Origin: Roseibium aggregatum IAM 12614
GTDB taxonomy: Bacteria; Pseudomonadota; Alphaproteobacteria; Rhizobiales; Stappiaceae
DNA length: 64,000 nt
NCBI RefSeq assembly: GCF_000168975.1
Contig: NZ_AAUW01000010.1
Coordinates: 124,001-188,000, forward strand
Reading direction: 5' to 3'
The notes under the pieces were generated by a model. The model was not told the origin of the DNA, made no database searches, and was given only the letters and a program-made list of their open reading frames with translations. Made by a program: the position numbers and the translations under genes. Positions 38,689 through 45,720 of this stretch are shown piece by piece (position 1 is the first letter of the stretch; every line of letters starts with the position of its first letter).

Positions 38689-38747
38689 ATGCACTTGCAT
38701 TAAGATGAATGCACTTGCATTAAAAATCAAGATTGATGCACTTGCAT
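38689..38747. promoter_or_regulatory. Three ATGCACTTGCAT operators between gst and marR
   Basis: Identical copies of the interrupted palindrome ATGCA-CT-TGCAT at 38689-38700, 38709-38720 and 38736-38747 (steps of 20 and 27 bases). The location between divergent gst and marR and the dyad symmetry make them strong candidate MarR binding sites. Confidence 0.8.
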
Positions 38748-38767
38748 AAATTTTCTATTTCTCCCTC

Positions 38768-39211
38768 ATGAGCAAGAGCACCCCAACTCCGTCTGCCGCC
38801 ATCGATGCCTGGGCCCGTTTGCAGCGGGCGAGCGGTGCTGTCCTGGCTCGCGTCGAGACGCGCCTCAAGACGGATGGGTTTCCACCGCTTGGCTGGTACG
38901 ATGTGTTGCTGGAGCTGAGCCGTGCCGAGGACAGGACACTGCGTCCGGTTGAAATCGAAAAGCGGATGCTGCTGGCGCAATACAACGTCTCGCGGCTGCT
39001 CGACCGCCTCGCGGCGGCCGGTTACATCGAAAAGCTGAAGAGCCCGGAGGACGGCCGCGGCGTGTCAGTACGCCTTACATCCGAGGGCGAAGCGCTTTTG
39101 AAGGCCATGTGGCCGTGTTACCAGGCTGCAGTGGAGGCCGAATTTACAAACCTTCTGGAGCCGGGAGACGCCGAAACGCTCTGGAATGTGCTGGGCAGGC
39201 TTGTGCGGTGA
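38768..39211 (+). CDS. MarR family transcriptional regulator
   Basis: 147 residues. The N-terminal helices (AWARLQRASGAVLARVETRL) are followed by a winged helix: WYDVLLELSR, RPVEIEKRMLLAQYNVSRLLDRL as the HTH, and DGRGVSVRLTSEG as the wing; this is close to MarR regulators of redox or antibiotic stress. No Shine-Dalgarno precedes the ATG (TTTCTATTTCTCCCTC), so the mRNA may be leaderless. Probably autoregulates and controls the divergent GST through the three upstream palindromes. Confidence 0.88.
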   Translation: MSKSTPTPSAAIDAWARLQRASGAVLARVETRLKTDGFPPLGWYDVLLELSRAEDRTLRPVEIEKRMLLAQYNVSRLLDRLAAAGYIEKLKSPEDGRGVSVRLTSEGEALLKAMWPCYQAAVEAEFTNLLEPGDAETLWNVLGRLVR

Positions 39212-39286
39212 CATCTGTTCCCGGGGAGTGAACACACTGTTTCCCCATGGCAGACCAAAACATGCGTATAAGGTCCGCAAATACCC

Positions 39287-39552
39287 TAGGGTGTGGACCC
39301 ATACATGAAGACGAAATGGCATGAGAAATGGTGAAGCCGCGTTAGAAGGATGCGCGGAGCGGGCTTTGTGCCCGGTCAAGCAGGCTGACGACACGCGGTG
39401 AAGCCATTTTCATGTCCTTCGGATTTGACCGGATTGGTCCTCCTCGGCGTTGCGGAAGCTTGAAAATGAGCCACATTTCCTGCGCTTCCGCGCCTTGACG
39501 AAGACCAATCCGCCTCAAACCATTTCATCTTCATTTATGTGACCACACCCTA
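39287..39552. mobile_element. MITE-like element or IS remnant with long terminal inverted repeats
   Basis: 266 bases bounded by TAGGGTGTGG (39287-39296) and CCACACCCTA (39543-39552). Pairing extends inward with ATGAAGA and GAAATGG on the left, matching CCATTTC and TCTTCAT on the right, over about 34 bases with a few mismatches. The interior holds no transposase, only a 23-codon minus-strand frame (39342-39413). A shorter internal dyad pairs GGATTGGTC near 39433 with GACCAATCC near 39504. This fills the gap between marR and the hemerythrin gene. Confidence 0.7.
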
Positions 39553-39573
39553 ACCAACCGGACCCTGAGGCCC

Positions 39574-40158
39574 ATGACCAAAACAACCAATCTGGATGAA
39601 CGGACCGGACTTCCGCAGGAATGGCTGTTCCTTCTGAAAGAGCATCCGCGTGAAGATTGGCCGGGGCACCGCAATCTCGGCCCATTGACCGAATTCTGGC
39701 TCGCCCGGCACAATGGCTTCCGTCAGCTTGGCGGCGATCTGAACAAGATCCTGACCGACTTTCGCGAACAGAAGATCCCGGTAAACCGATTCGGCAACCT
39801 GTTTGCGCCGCGCCTGCAGCAGTTCCTCAGCGAATTGCATCACCACCACATGATCGAGGATCACCACTATTTCCCGGTTTTCATGGAAGCGGAAAAGCGC
39901 CTTGTGGATGGATTCGAGCTGCTGGAAGGCGATCATGAGCTGATCCATCATCGCATTGAATCGGTCATCAAGAGCGCCAACAAGCTGTTCGGGCAACTGC
40001 AGACGAAAGACCGCGATGCCATCCGACGCGCAGCCGACAGTTTCGCCGGTGTCAGCGACACGCTGATCTCCGGGCTGATGCGCCATCTGGATGACGAGGA
40101 AGACCTGATCGTGCCGGTGATACTGGATCGCGGCGAACGGAAGCTGGGACTGTCCTGA
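39574..40158 (+). CDS. Hemerythrin HHE domain protein
   Basis: 194 residues. The four-helix HHE pattern is visible: HNGFRQLGGDL (first His), LHHHHMIEDHHYFPVF (His and Glu ligands in helix 2), LLEGDHELIHHRI (helix 3) and GLMRHLDDEEDLIVPVIL (helix 4). Such proteins bind a di-iron site and act in oxygen, NO or iron handling. The MITE-like element ends 21 bases before the ATG and may supply or disrupt its promoter. No partner gene is adjacent. Confidence 0.85.
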   Translation: MTKTTNLDERTGLPQEWLFLLKEHPREDWPGHRNLGPLTEFWLARHNGFRQLGGDLNKILTDFREQKIPVNRFGNLFAPRLQQFLSELHHHHMIEDHHYFPVFMEAEKRLVDGFELLEGDHELIHHRIESVIKSANKLFGQLQTKDRDAIRRAADSFAGVSDTLISGLMRHLDDEEDLIVPVILDRGERKLGLS

Positions 40159-40283
40159 CACGCCCGTGTCTGCGGGTTTGCCTCCGATCGCACAAGGCGA
40201 TACCGGGTTTGCTACCCGCTGGGCGGTGATGAGGCTTTCCGGTTACATCCGGCCCGGCCAGTGTCCTTACGAACACAACAGGC

Positions 40284-40312
40284 TTGACTCTTTTCCCGCT
40301 CTCGCGCATTTA
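40284..40312 (+). promoter_or_regulatory. Predicted promoter of the tyrS leader transcript
   Basis: TTGACT at 40284-40289 and, after 17 bases, a weak -10 CATTTA (or TTTAAA two bases later). The implied transcription start falls within a few bases of the leader ATG at 40320, which would make the leader mRNA leaderless. The stretch 40159-40283 shows nothing else. Confidence 0.45.
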
Positions 40313-40319
40313 AACTGGC

Positions 40320-40385
40320 ATGACCAAGACGAGCGCATCCTTCGTGTATTTTTATTACGTCACCGACATACCGGCGGCTGCGTAG
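40320..40385 (+). CDS. Leader peptide of tyrS with Tyr-Phe-Tyr-Tyr codons
   Basis: 21 codons ending in TAG: MTKTSASFVYFYYVTDIPA plus two Ala. Codons 10-13 are Tyr, Phe, Tyr, Tyr, so three of the 21 residues are Tyr within four positions. No Shine-Dalgarno lies upstream, consistent with leaderless translation as known for trpL in Sinorhizobium. The last codons contain CGGCGGCT (40372-40379), which can pair with the 5' arm of the downstream terminator. It is recognised as a leader by position, codon content and RNA architecture, not by homology. Confidence 0.7.
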   Translation: MTKTSASFVYFYYVTDIPAAA

Positions 40386-40438
40386 GATCTTGTTCACCCC
40401 ATAGACACCTCAAAAGCCGCCGCGTCAGGCGGCTTTTT
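40372..40438 (+). terminator. Attenuator of tyrS: intrinsic terminator with competing antiterminator
   Basis: The terminator is a perfect 10-bp stem AAAAGCCGCC (40412-40421) / GGCGGCTTTT (40428-40437), with a 6-base loop and a T-rich 3' end. Its 5' arm can instead pair with CGGCGGCT at 40372-40379 (8 bp with AGCCGCCG) inside the leader ORF. A ribosome reaching the stop at 40383 would cover this segment and favour termination. A ribosome stalled at the Tyr codons (40347-40358) would leave it free for antitermination. Confidence 0.75.
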
Positions 40439-40455
40439 GGTTTCTAGAGACCCGA

Positions 40456-40481
40456 GCTTCCTGGCGGGGGAACCAGGAAGC
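40456..40481 (+). promoter_or_regulatory. Hairpin sequestering the tyrS Shine-Dalgarno
   Basis: GCTTCCTGG (40456-40464) and CCAGGAAGC (40473-40481) form a perfect 9-bp stem with an 8-base loop. The 3' arm contains AGGAAG (40475-40480), which is 6 bases before the tyrS ATG and is the only good ribosome-binding site. Confidence 0.7.
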
Positions 40482-40486
40482 GAAAA

Positions 40487-41764
40487 ATGACCAGACATAT
40501 GATCGAAGCCGGTAAACCGGCGACAAAACTCAAATCGGAAGCACTTGCCGTGCTTCTGGAACGTGGCCTCGTGCACCAATGCACGGATATCGAGGCGCTC
40601 GACCAGACCCTGTCGCAAGGGCCGATCACAGCATACGCCGGCTTTGATGCCACGGCGGCAAGCCTTCATGTCGGCCACCTGATGCCGCTGATGACCATGC
40701 GCTGGCTGCAGAAGCTCGGCCATCGTCCCATCGTCGTGCTGGGAGGCGGCACCAGCCAGATCGGCGATCCGAGTTTCCGCAAGGATGCCCGGCCGATGCT
40801 GGAAGAACGCCAGATCGCCGCCAACATAGCGACCATTCGGCGATCCGTCGAACGGCTGGTCGACATGAACGGCGAAGACGGGGCTTTGCTGGTCGACAAT
40901 GCGGAATGGCTCAATGAATTCCGCTTCCTGGAATTCCTCCGCGACTATGGCTCCCAGTTCACCGTCAACCGCATGATGACCTTCGACAGCGTCAAGTCAC
41001 GCCTCGATGCACAGATGCCGCTGACGGTTCTGGAGTTCTGCTACATGATGCTGCAGGCCGTCGATTTCCTGGAACTGGCAAAGCGCTACGATTGTTCGCT
41101 TCAGGTCGGTGGGTCCGATCAGTGGGGCAACATCGTCAACGGTGTCGAGCTTGGCCGCCGCGACGGCCGCAAGCTGCACGGACTGACGGTTCCGCTGCTG
41201 ACGACCGCGAGCGGCGCCAAGATGGGCAAGACGGCCGCCGGTGCCGTGTGGTTGCATCCTGAACATCTGTCGCCCTTCGGCTTCTGGCAGTTCTGGCGCA
41301 ACACCGCCGACGCCGATGTCGCCAAATGCCTGCGGCTCTTCACCGAACTGCCGATGAGCGAGATCGAACGTCTGGCAGCGCTGGAAGGGGCGGAGCTCAA
41401 CGAAGCCAAGAAGATCCTGGCCACCCAGGTGACGGCTATCGTTCATGGACCCGAAGAAGCGCGTGGCGCCTTGCAGCAGGGCGATGCCCTGTTTTCCGGC
41501 GAAGGCGAGATCCTGGAACCGACCCACAGTCTGCCGCTGAAAACGCTGGCGGAAGGTCTGGGTCTTCTGGAACTCGTGGTCGCGGTCGGCTTCGCGTCCT
41601 CCAACGGCGAAGCCCGCCGGCTGGTGGAAGGAGGAGGCGTCCGCCTCAACAACCAGATCCTTGACGACCCGCGCCGCCGCATCGCCACAGGTGATCTTCA
41701 GGCCAATGACCGCCTGTCGATTTCCGTCGGCAAACGCCGCAAGGCCCTGATCGGCTTCGAATGA
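40487..41764 (+). CDS. tyrS: Tyrosyl-tRNA synthetase
   Basis: 425 residues, class I synthetase of the bacterial TyrRS type. The HIGH-type motif is HVGH at residues 61-64, after AYAGFDATAASL. The KMSKS-type loop is KMGKT near 245-249. LEFCYMMLQAVDFLEL and GGSDQWGNI are the tyrosine-binding blocks (Tyr, Gln, Asp). A C-terminal S4 RNA-binding domain follows (about 355-425, EARRLVEGGGVRLN). It is charged with regulation by the leader, attenuator and SD hairpin just upstream. A second in-frame ATG four codons in is possible but less well placed. Confidence 0.97.
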   Translation: MTRHMIEAGKPATKLKSEALAVLLERGLVHQCTDIEALDQTLSQGPITAYAGFDATAASLHVGHLMPLMTMRWLQKLGHRPIVVLGGGTSQIGDPSFRKDARPMLEERQIAANIATIRRSVERLVDMNGEDGALLVDNAEWLNEFRFLEFLRDYGSQFTVNRMMTFDSVKSRLDAQMPLTVLEFCYMMLQAVDFLELAKRYDCSLQVGGSDQWGNIVNGVELGRRDGRKLHGLTVPLLTTASGAKMGKTAAGAVWLHPEHLSPFGFWQFWRNTADADVAKCLRLFTELPMSEIERLAALEGAELNEAKKILATQVTAIVHGPEEARGALQQGDALFSGEGEILEPTHSLPLKTLAEGLGLLELVVAVGFASSNGEARRLVEGGGVRLNNQILDDPRRRIATGDLQANDRLSISVGKRRKALIGFE

Positions 41765-41770
41765 GGCCGG

Positions 41771-42331
41771 TCAGACGGTTTCCGCGTCATCGATCAGAAC
41801 GGCCGGCTCCAGCCGGCCGTTGTAGCCGAAGACCTTCCCGATCAGCGGGAAGGTCACCTCAACGCTGAAACTATACCTCCCATTGACAACACGTTCGCGC
41901 CCGACCGCTCTCGGAGCAAGGCACAGCGGCAAAGACAGAGGACCGAGTGAAACTTCCGCCGGGGTGATGTCGATACCCTGTTCGCTCGCCGTCACCTGCA
42001 TCTTGAACAGGAACGGTCCAAGGCGCTCCAGCATGCAGGGATAGGCTTCGCCCTTTCCGGCCATCATGTCGGTCTGGAACGGCTGTCCGTCAAACCGCCG
42101 TGTCCAGCGCTCTCCACCCGCGATAGGTTCGAAGCTGGTCTCGACCGGAACACCCGTCCGGGCTTCCGGCAACTTCGCCAGCCGGCAGACCAGTCTTGCG
42201 CCCCACGAGCTTCCCCGGATGACATCCGCGGTGCCCTGCGCCACCCGCGCGAAGCTGTGCATCCGCCGGATTTCTACCGGAACCTTGTCTAACTCGGGGC
42301 CGAGGATGGTTTGATAAAGCGTGCGGGGCAT
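41771..42331 (-). CDS. DUF4166 domain protein
   Basis: 186 residues from the ATG at 42331; an upstream extension to 42454 lacks conservation. The pattern LYQTILGPELDKVPVEIRRMH, GLARLVCRLAKLPEA-like segment, and WTRRFDGQPF with MLERLGPFLFKMQV matches DUF4166, often found alone or fused to saccharopine-dehydrogenase-like or DoxX-like domains. No function is established. It is convergent with tyrS, ending 6 bases apart. No strong ribosome-binding site is visible. Confidence 0.8.
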   Translation of the reverse strand: MPRTLYQTILGPELDKVPVEIRRMHSFARVAQGTADVIRGSSWGARLVCRLAKLPEARTGVPVETSFEPIAGGERWTRRFDGQPFQTDMMAGKGEAYPCMLERLGPFLFKMQVTASEQGIDITPAEVSLGPLSLPLCLAPRAVGRERVVNGRYSFSVEVTFPLIGKVFGYNGRLEPAVLIDDAETV

Positions 42332-42489
42332 GTGAGAACTGCTTTGATGTCGATGTGTCTTCTCAGACAGACCATTCTCGCGTCGATTGGACAACTGCAA
42401 ATCTCTTTGCACTTGTTTGGTAACGTCCAGGTGAGCACCATTCAGCCTTCTCATCCCTCAGCCTCCCCATCATCCCTCTCCACTTCCTC

Positions 42490-43076
42490 CGTCATGCCAT
42501 GGCCCGACCATGGCATCCACGCCGTTCCCCATCCGCCAATTGAGGCTTCCGGTTGAGGCACGGTCACGGCATGGATTGCAGGGGCGGGCCCTGCAATGAC
42601 GGGGGAGTTTGAGGGGGCAGTAAGAGGCCGAGTTCTTTGGGGTATGCTGCCCTATGTGCGGACGCCCCGCTGCGCCCGGAAGACTGCCCGCAGCACGCTG
42701 TCCAAACGCCCAATTCTCCACTTCCTCCGTCATGCCATGGCCCGACCATGGCATCCATGCCGTTCCCATCCGCCAATTGAGGCTTCCGGTTGAGGCACGG
42801 TCACGGCATGGATTGCAAGGTCGAGCACTGCAATGACGGGGGAGTTTGAGGGGGCAGTAAGAGGCCGAGTTCTTTGGGGTGTGCTGCCCTATGTGCGGAC
42901 GCCCCGCTGCGCCCGGAAGACTGCCCGCAGCACGCTGTCCAAACGCCCGATTCTCCACTTCCTCCGTCATGCCATGGCCCGACCATGGCATCCATGCCGT
43001 TCCCCATCCGCCAATTGAGGCTTCCGGCTGAGGCACGGTCACGGAATGGATTGCAGGGTCGAGCCCTGCAATGACG
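42490..43076. repeat. Tandem array B: about 2.5 units of 237-238 bp
   Basis: Core starts at 42490, 42728 and 42965. The 112-bp core is bounded as in array A (CGTCATGCCATGGCCCG and CCCTGCAATGACGG), but its centre (CCGCCAATTGAGGCTTCCGG) and the linker of about 125 bp differ from array A. Linkers contain GTTCTTTGGGGT and CGGACGCCCCGCTGCGCCC and are nearly identical between units 1 and 2. The third unit is core only. Together with flanks, this fills the gene-free stretch 42332-43197. Confidence 0.92.
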
Positions 43077-43160
43077 AATGTTTGGGACGAACGGAACAGT
43101 CCAGGCTTTCCGGACTGTGGAGAGGAACTGAAAGAGGGAAGCGCAACGCGGCCACAAAGA

Positions 43161-43192
43161 AAGAAGCCGGGATTGCCCCGGCTTCCTTTTTG
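43161..43192. terminator. Terminator of the tautomerase operon
   Basis: GAAGCCGGG and CCCCGGCTTC pair around ATTG, with A/T-rich flanks on both sides (CAAAGAAA on the left, CTTTTTG on the right). It lies just after the tautomerase stop, on the minus strand. Confidence 0.8.
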
Positions 43193-43197
43193 ACCAG

Positions 43198-43413
43198 TCA
43201 GCTTTGTTTCGCCAGTTGCCTTGCCCGGTAATCTTCCACCGGCAGGCCGCCGACGCCCCAGTTCTCAAGGTCCACTTCCTCGATCACCACGAAGGTGGTG
43301 GCGGGGTTCTTGTCGAGCACATCGACCAGAAGGTCCGTCGCGCCCTTGATGAGCCTTGCTTTCTGCTCTGCGGTCACCCCTTCGCGGGTTACCTGGATAT
43401 TCACGTAAGGCAT
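43198..43413 (-). CDS. 4-oxalocrotonate tautomerase family protein
   Basis: 71 residues. After Met removal, Pro-1 (MPYVNIQVT) would be the catalytic base of the tautomerase superfamily. GVTAEQKARLIKGATDLLVDVL and the tail TTFVVIEEVDLENWGVGG are typical of the 4-OT subgroup. It starts one base after the stop of the NTF2-like gene and is the last gene of a three-gene minus-strand operon with it and a GST. The substrate is likely a small keto-enol compound and is not predictable. Confidence 0.9.
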   Translation of the reverse strand: MPYVNIQVTREGVTAEQKARLIKGATDLLVDVLDKNPATTFVVIEEVDLENWGVGGLPVEDYRARQLAKQS

Positions 43414-43414
43414 G

Positions 43415-43801
43415 TCAGGTCACTCCTTCGGTGCGAGGCCGGATTTCGAAGACCTTCGCCATGATTTGCCAGCGGCCCTCGTCACGTACGAAGGTAAGGA
43501 GATCGGTGAAGTCATTACTTCCGATCGAGCAGCGAACCCGGGCAAAGGCAGTGTTCTCGCCGGCAAACTGGATTTGGTCGATGACATCGCGGCGCTCTTC
43601 GCCCCGGGACGCCGGCGACTGACGGGCCGCGACGACCGGCACATACTCGGTCATCGTGCGGTAGAGCAGGGGTGTTTCGTCCGCAGTGGCGTAGATCGCC
43701 CGTTCGTGAAACACCTGCTGCAACAGGTCGGTATCACAGTGATAGAGCGCGTCGAAATAGTTGGAAATGACCTTTTCCAGCGCGATCAGGGCGCTGCTCA
43801 T
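43415..43801 (-). CDS. NTF2/SnoaL-like small protein
   Basis: 128 residues. The cone-shaped NTF2-like fold is suggested by VISNYFDALYHCDTDLLQQVFHE at the N-terminus, YATADETPLLYRTM, then alternating beta-strands with FARVRCSI, FTDLLTFVRDEGRWQIMAKVF. The best match is the 'putative lumazine-binding' nuclear transport factor 2 subgroup, a family without firm function that often appears with redox enzymes. It overlaps the GST gene stop/start by 4 bases. Confidence 0.75.
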   Translation of the reverse strand: MSSALIALEKVISNYFDALYHCDTDLLQQVFHERAIYATADETPLLYRTMTEYVPVVAARQSPASRGEERRDVIDQIQFAGENTAFARVRCSIGSNDFTDLLTFVRDEGRWQIMAKVFEIRPRTEGVT

Positions 43802-44412
43802 GCTGCCAGACCTTCTTCCTGAAGGGTCTTCTGGGCCGCCGGACGGGCGCGGATGCGCTCCACATAGGCTGCCGTCTCCGGCCAGTCGCTGAGAGACACA
43901 CCGATGAAGTTGGTCCAGTTCAGGATGACGAAGGCATAGGCATCGGCGACGGAGAAGGTGTCACCCAGCAGATAGTCGCCGCCCTTGGCCAAGAGGGCAT
44001 CGAACTGGCCGAGCCTGGTCTTCAGCTTGGCCTGCCTTTCAGCCGCTTCGGCATCGGAAAACTCCCTGCCAGAGAAGAACGGGCTGAAGGCGTTGTGCAA
44101 CTCGGAAGACAGAAAGCTGAGCAACTCCAGCACGCGGAACCGGTCGAGCGGTTTGCCGGCGCTATCGGAGGCAAAGTCCGGATATTGTTCGCCAAGCCAA
44201 TGCAGGATTGCAACGTTTTCCGTGAGAACGTCGCCGTTTTCAAACCGAAGCGCCGGCACATAGCCGCGCGGATTGGTCTCGTCGTAAGTCGCGCCGGTCT
44301 CCGTCAGACCCGCAGACGTATCCACTTTTTCGAGACTGTAGGTGGCGCCCGCTTCGTTGAGAATGAGATGAGCAGCCATGGAACAGGCACCGGGTTTGTA
44401 GAACAGTTTCAT
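43798..44412 (-). CDS. Glutathione S-transferase, beta-like class
   Basis: 204 residues. The N-terminus MKLFYKPGACSMAAHLILNEAG has the Cys-10 of bacterial beta-class GSTs (ACSMA). GYVPALRFENGDVLTENVAILHWL carries the cis-Pro and Glu-Asn contacts. The C-terminal domain has LGDTFSVADAYAFVILNW, the N-capping box. It is the first gene of an operon with an NTF2-like protein and a tautomerase, and it is divergent from an HxlR regulator across a 49-bp dyad. This cluster probably answers electrophile or quinone stress. Confidence 0.92.
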   Translation of the reverse strand: MKLFYKPGACSMAAHLILNEAGATYSLEKVDTSAGLTETGATYDETNPRGYVPALRFENGDVLTENVAILHWLGEQYPDFASDSAGKPLDRFRVLELLSFLSSELHNAFSPFFSGREFSDAEAAERQAKLKTRLGQFDALLAKGGDYLLGDTFSVADAYAFVILNWTNFIGVSLSDWPETAAYVERIRARPAAQKTLQEEGLAA

Positions 44413-44474
44413 CGATTGGCTCCTTGGTTCATATCGATGCCCGGAAGGTGTAATTTTAGGTCACCATTGACAAG

Positions 44475-44523
44475 CAGGTTTCTATTGGTAACTTGAATTA
44501 TCGAGTTACCGGGCAGAAACCTG
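44475..44523. promoter_or_regulatory. 49-bp nested dyad between gst and hxlR
   Basis: Inner arms GGTAACT (44487-44493) and AGTTACC (44504-44510) are separated by 10 bases. Outer arms CAGGTTTCT (44475-44483) and AGAAACCTG (44515-44523) are also perfectly complementary. It is placed between the divergent genes, as expected for the HxlR operator. Confidence 0.75.
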
Positions 44524-44568
44524 ATGGTTCCCGCGTGACCTTGGAACTTAAAAGATCGTGTGGTGCCC

Positions 44569-44943
44569 ATGGCATTGAAAATGCGCAAGAACCTGAGCCC
44601 GAAGCCGCCGCAGCCCTGCAGTCTGACCCAGTGCATGAAGGTGATTTCCGGCGCCTGGGCGCCCAACGTCATCTGGAGCCTGCGGGCAGGTCCGCGCCGG
44701 TTCAACGAGCTGAAGGCGGATATTCCCCCTGTTTCCGGCAAGGTTCTGTCCCAACGCCTTTCAGAACTGGAAGGGCGCGGCATACTGTTGCGCCATGTCA
44801 GGCCGACATCGCCACCGTCTGTCGAATATGAGCTAACGGACCTGGGCCAGGATCTCGTTCCCGCGCTGGAAGCCATCGTCGAAGTCGGTCACAAACTGAA
44901 GGAACGGCGTGATTTCCAGAAGGCAGCGGAAGCTGCCGAATAG
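44569..44943 (+). CDS. HxlR family transcriptional regulator
   Basis: 124 residues from the ATG at 44569; a GTG at 44560 and an ATG at 44581 are alternatives, and none has a good Shine-Dalgarno. The HxlR winged helix is clear: SLTQCMKVISGAWAPNVIWSL with the conserved Cys, GPRRFNELKADIP, GKVLSQRLSELEGRGILLRH and a wing SPPSVEYELTDLGQDL. HxlR proteins sense electrophiles or aldehydes through Cys. It probably regulates the divergent GST operon and the hydrolase remnant downstream, through the nested dyad. Confidence 0.88.
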   Translation: MALKMRKNLSPKPPQPCSLTQCMKVISGAWAPNVIWSLRAGPRRFNELKADIPPVSGKVLSQRLSELEGRGILLRHVRPTSPPSVEYELTDLGQDLVPALEAIVEVGHKLKERRDFQKAAEAAE

Positions 44944-44965
44944 GCGCTGGATCGGGGAGGGGAAC

Positions 44966-45686
44966 TTGAAACAACGGACCTTTGTTTGTGTCCACGGCGT
45001 CTGGCATGGCGGCTGGTGCTGGTCGCGTCTGGCAGATGTCTTGAGGGTGCGCGGCCACCGCGTCACCACACCAACGCAAACGGGCCTCGGCGAGCGCTCG
45101 CATCTGCTTTCGCCGGACATCACGATCCAGACCTTCGTGGAAGATATCGTCCGGCATCTTCAGTTCGAGGATCTGACGGACGTCATTCTTGTGGGCCACA
45201 GCTTTGGTGGTATTCCAATCACCGGTGTTGCGGACATCCTGCCGGAGCGCATCGCGAAGCTGGTCTCTCGACGCCATCATGCTGGAAAGCGGGGAGACCT
45301 GGTTCGATCTTCTGCCGCAAGATCTTGCGGAAGACCGCCGGAAACTGGCTGAAACCAGCAGCAACGGCCTCTCGCTGCCGCCGGCCCCGCCGGAAAGCTT
45401 TGGCATCACAAGGCTGGACGACGTTGCCTTTTTGAAACCGCGCCTGACCCCGCATCCGTTCAGGACCTTCACCACGGCGCTGAAGCTGAAACATCCGGTG
45501 GGCAACGGCCTTCCGGCTCATTACATCGAATGCACAGACCCGTCCTATCCTCCGGCAAAAATCGCCTTGGCCCGGGCACAGGCAAAGGGTTGGCCGGTCT
45601 CGCAGATAGCGACCGGGCATGATGCGATGGTGAGCGAACCGGAGAGGTTGGCGGACTTGCTGGAAGGCATTGCAAAAGAGCTTTGA
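44966..45686 (+). pseudogene. Alpha/beta hydrolase, frameshifted
   Basis: The N-terminal half (TTG start at 44966 with GGGAGGGG upstream) reads TFVCVHGVWHGGWCW, the oxyanion HG loop, and VGHSFGGIPI with the nucleophile Ser. Near 45268 the frame is lost; it continues in the +1 frame as LDAIMLESGETWFDLLPQDL to PAHYIECTDPSYPP and TGHDAMVSEPERLADLL, which carries the catalytic His. The join lacks two bases (or has one extra) where a Tyr codon is expected after KLV. It resembles salicylate esterase/EstC-like hydrolases. Either a real recent pseudogene or a base-calling error. Confidence 0.75.
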
Positions 45687-45720
45687 CGACGAAGGGGCTG
45701 CCGCTCCCGGTTCTTCAACG

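Noticed and set aside
39342-39413. 23-codon minus-strand frame inside the MITE-like element
   Set aside because: Too short, with no recognisable transposase segment.
25771-43076. CRISPR array
   Set aside because: Repeat units of 235-238 bp with long conserved linkers and no short repeat-spacer pattern, and no cas genes.
42470-43268. Frames of 60-190 codons across array B
   Set aside because: Translation of the repeat itself; the same peptides recur per unit.
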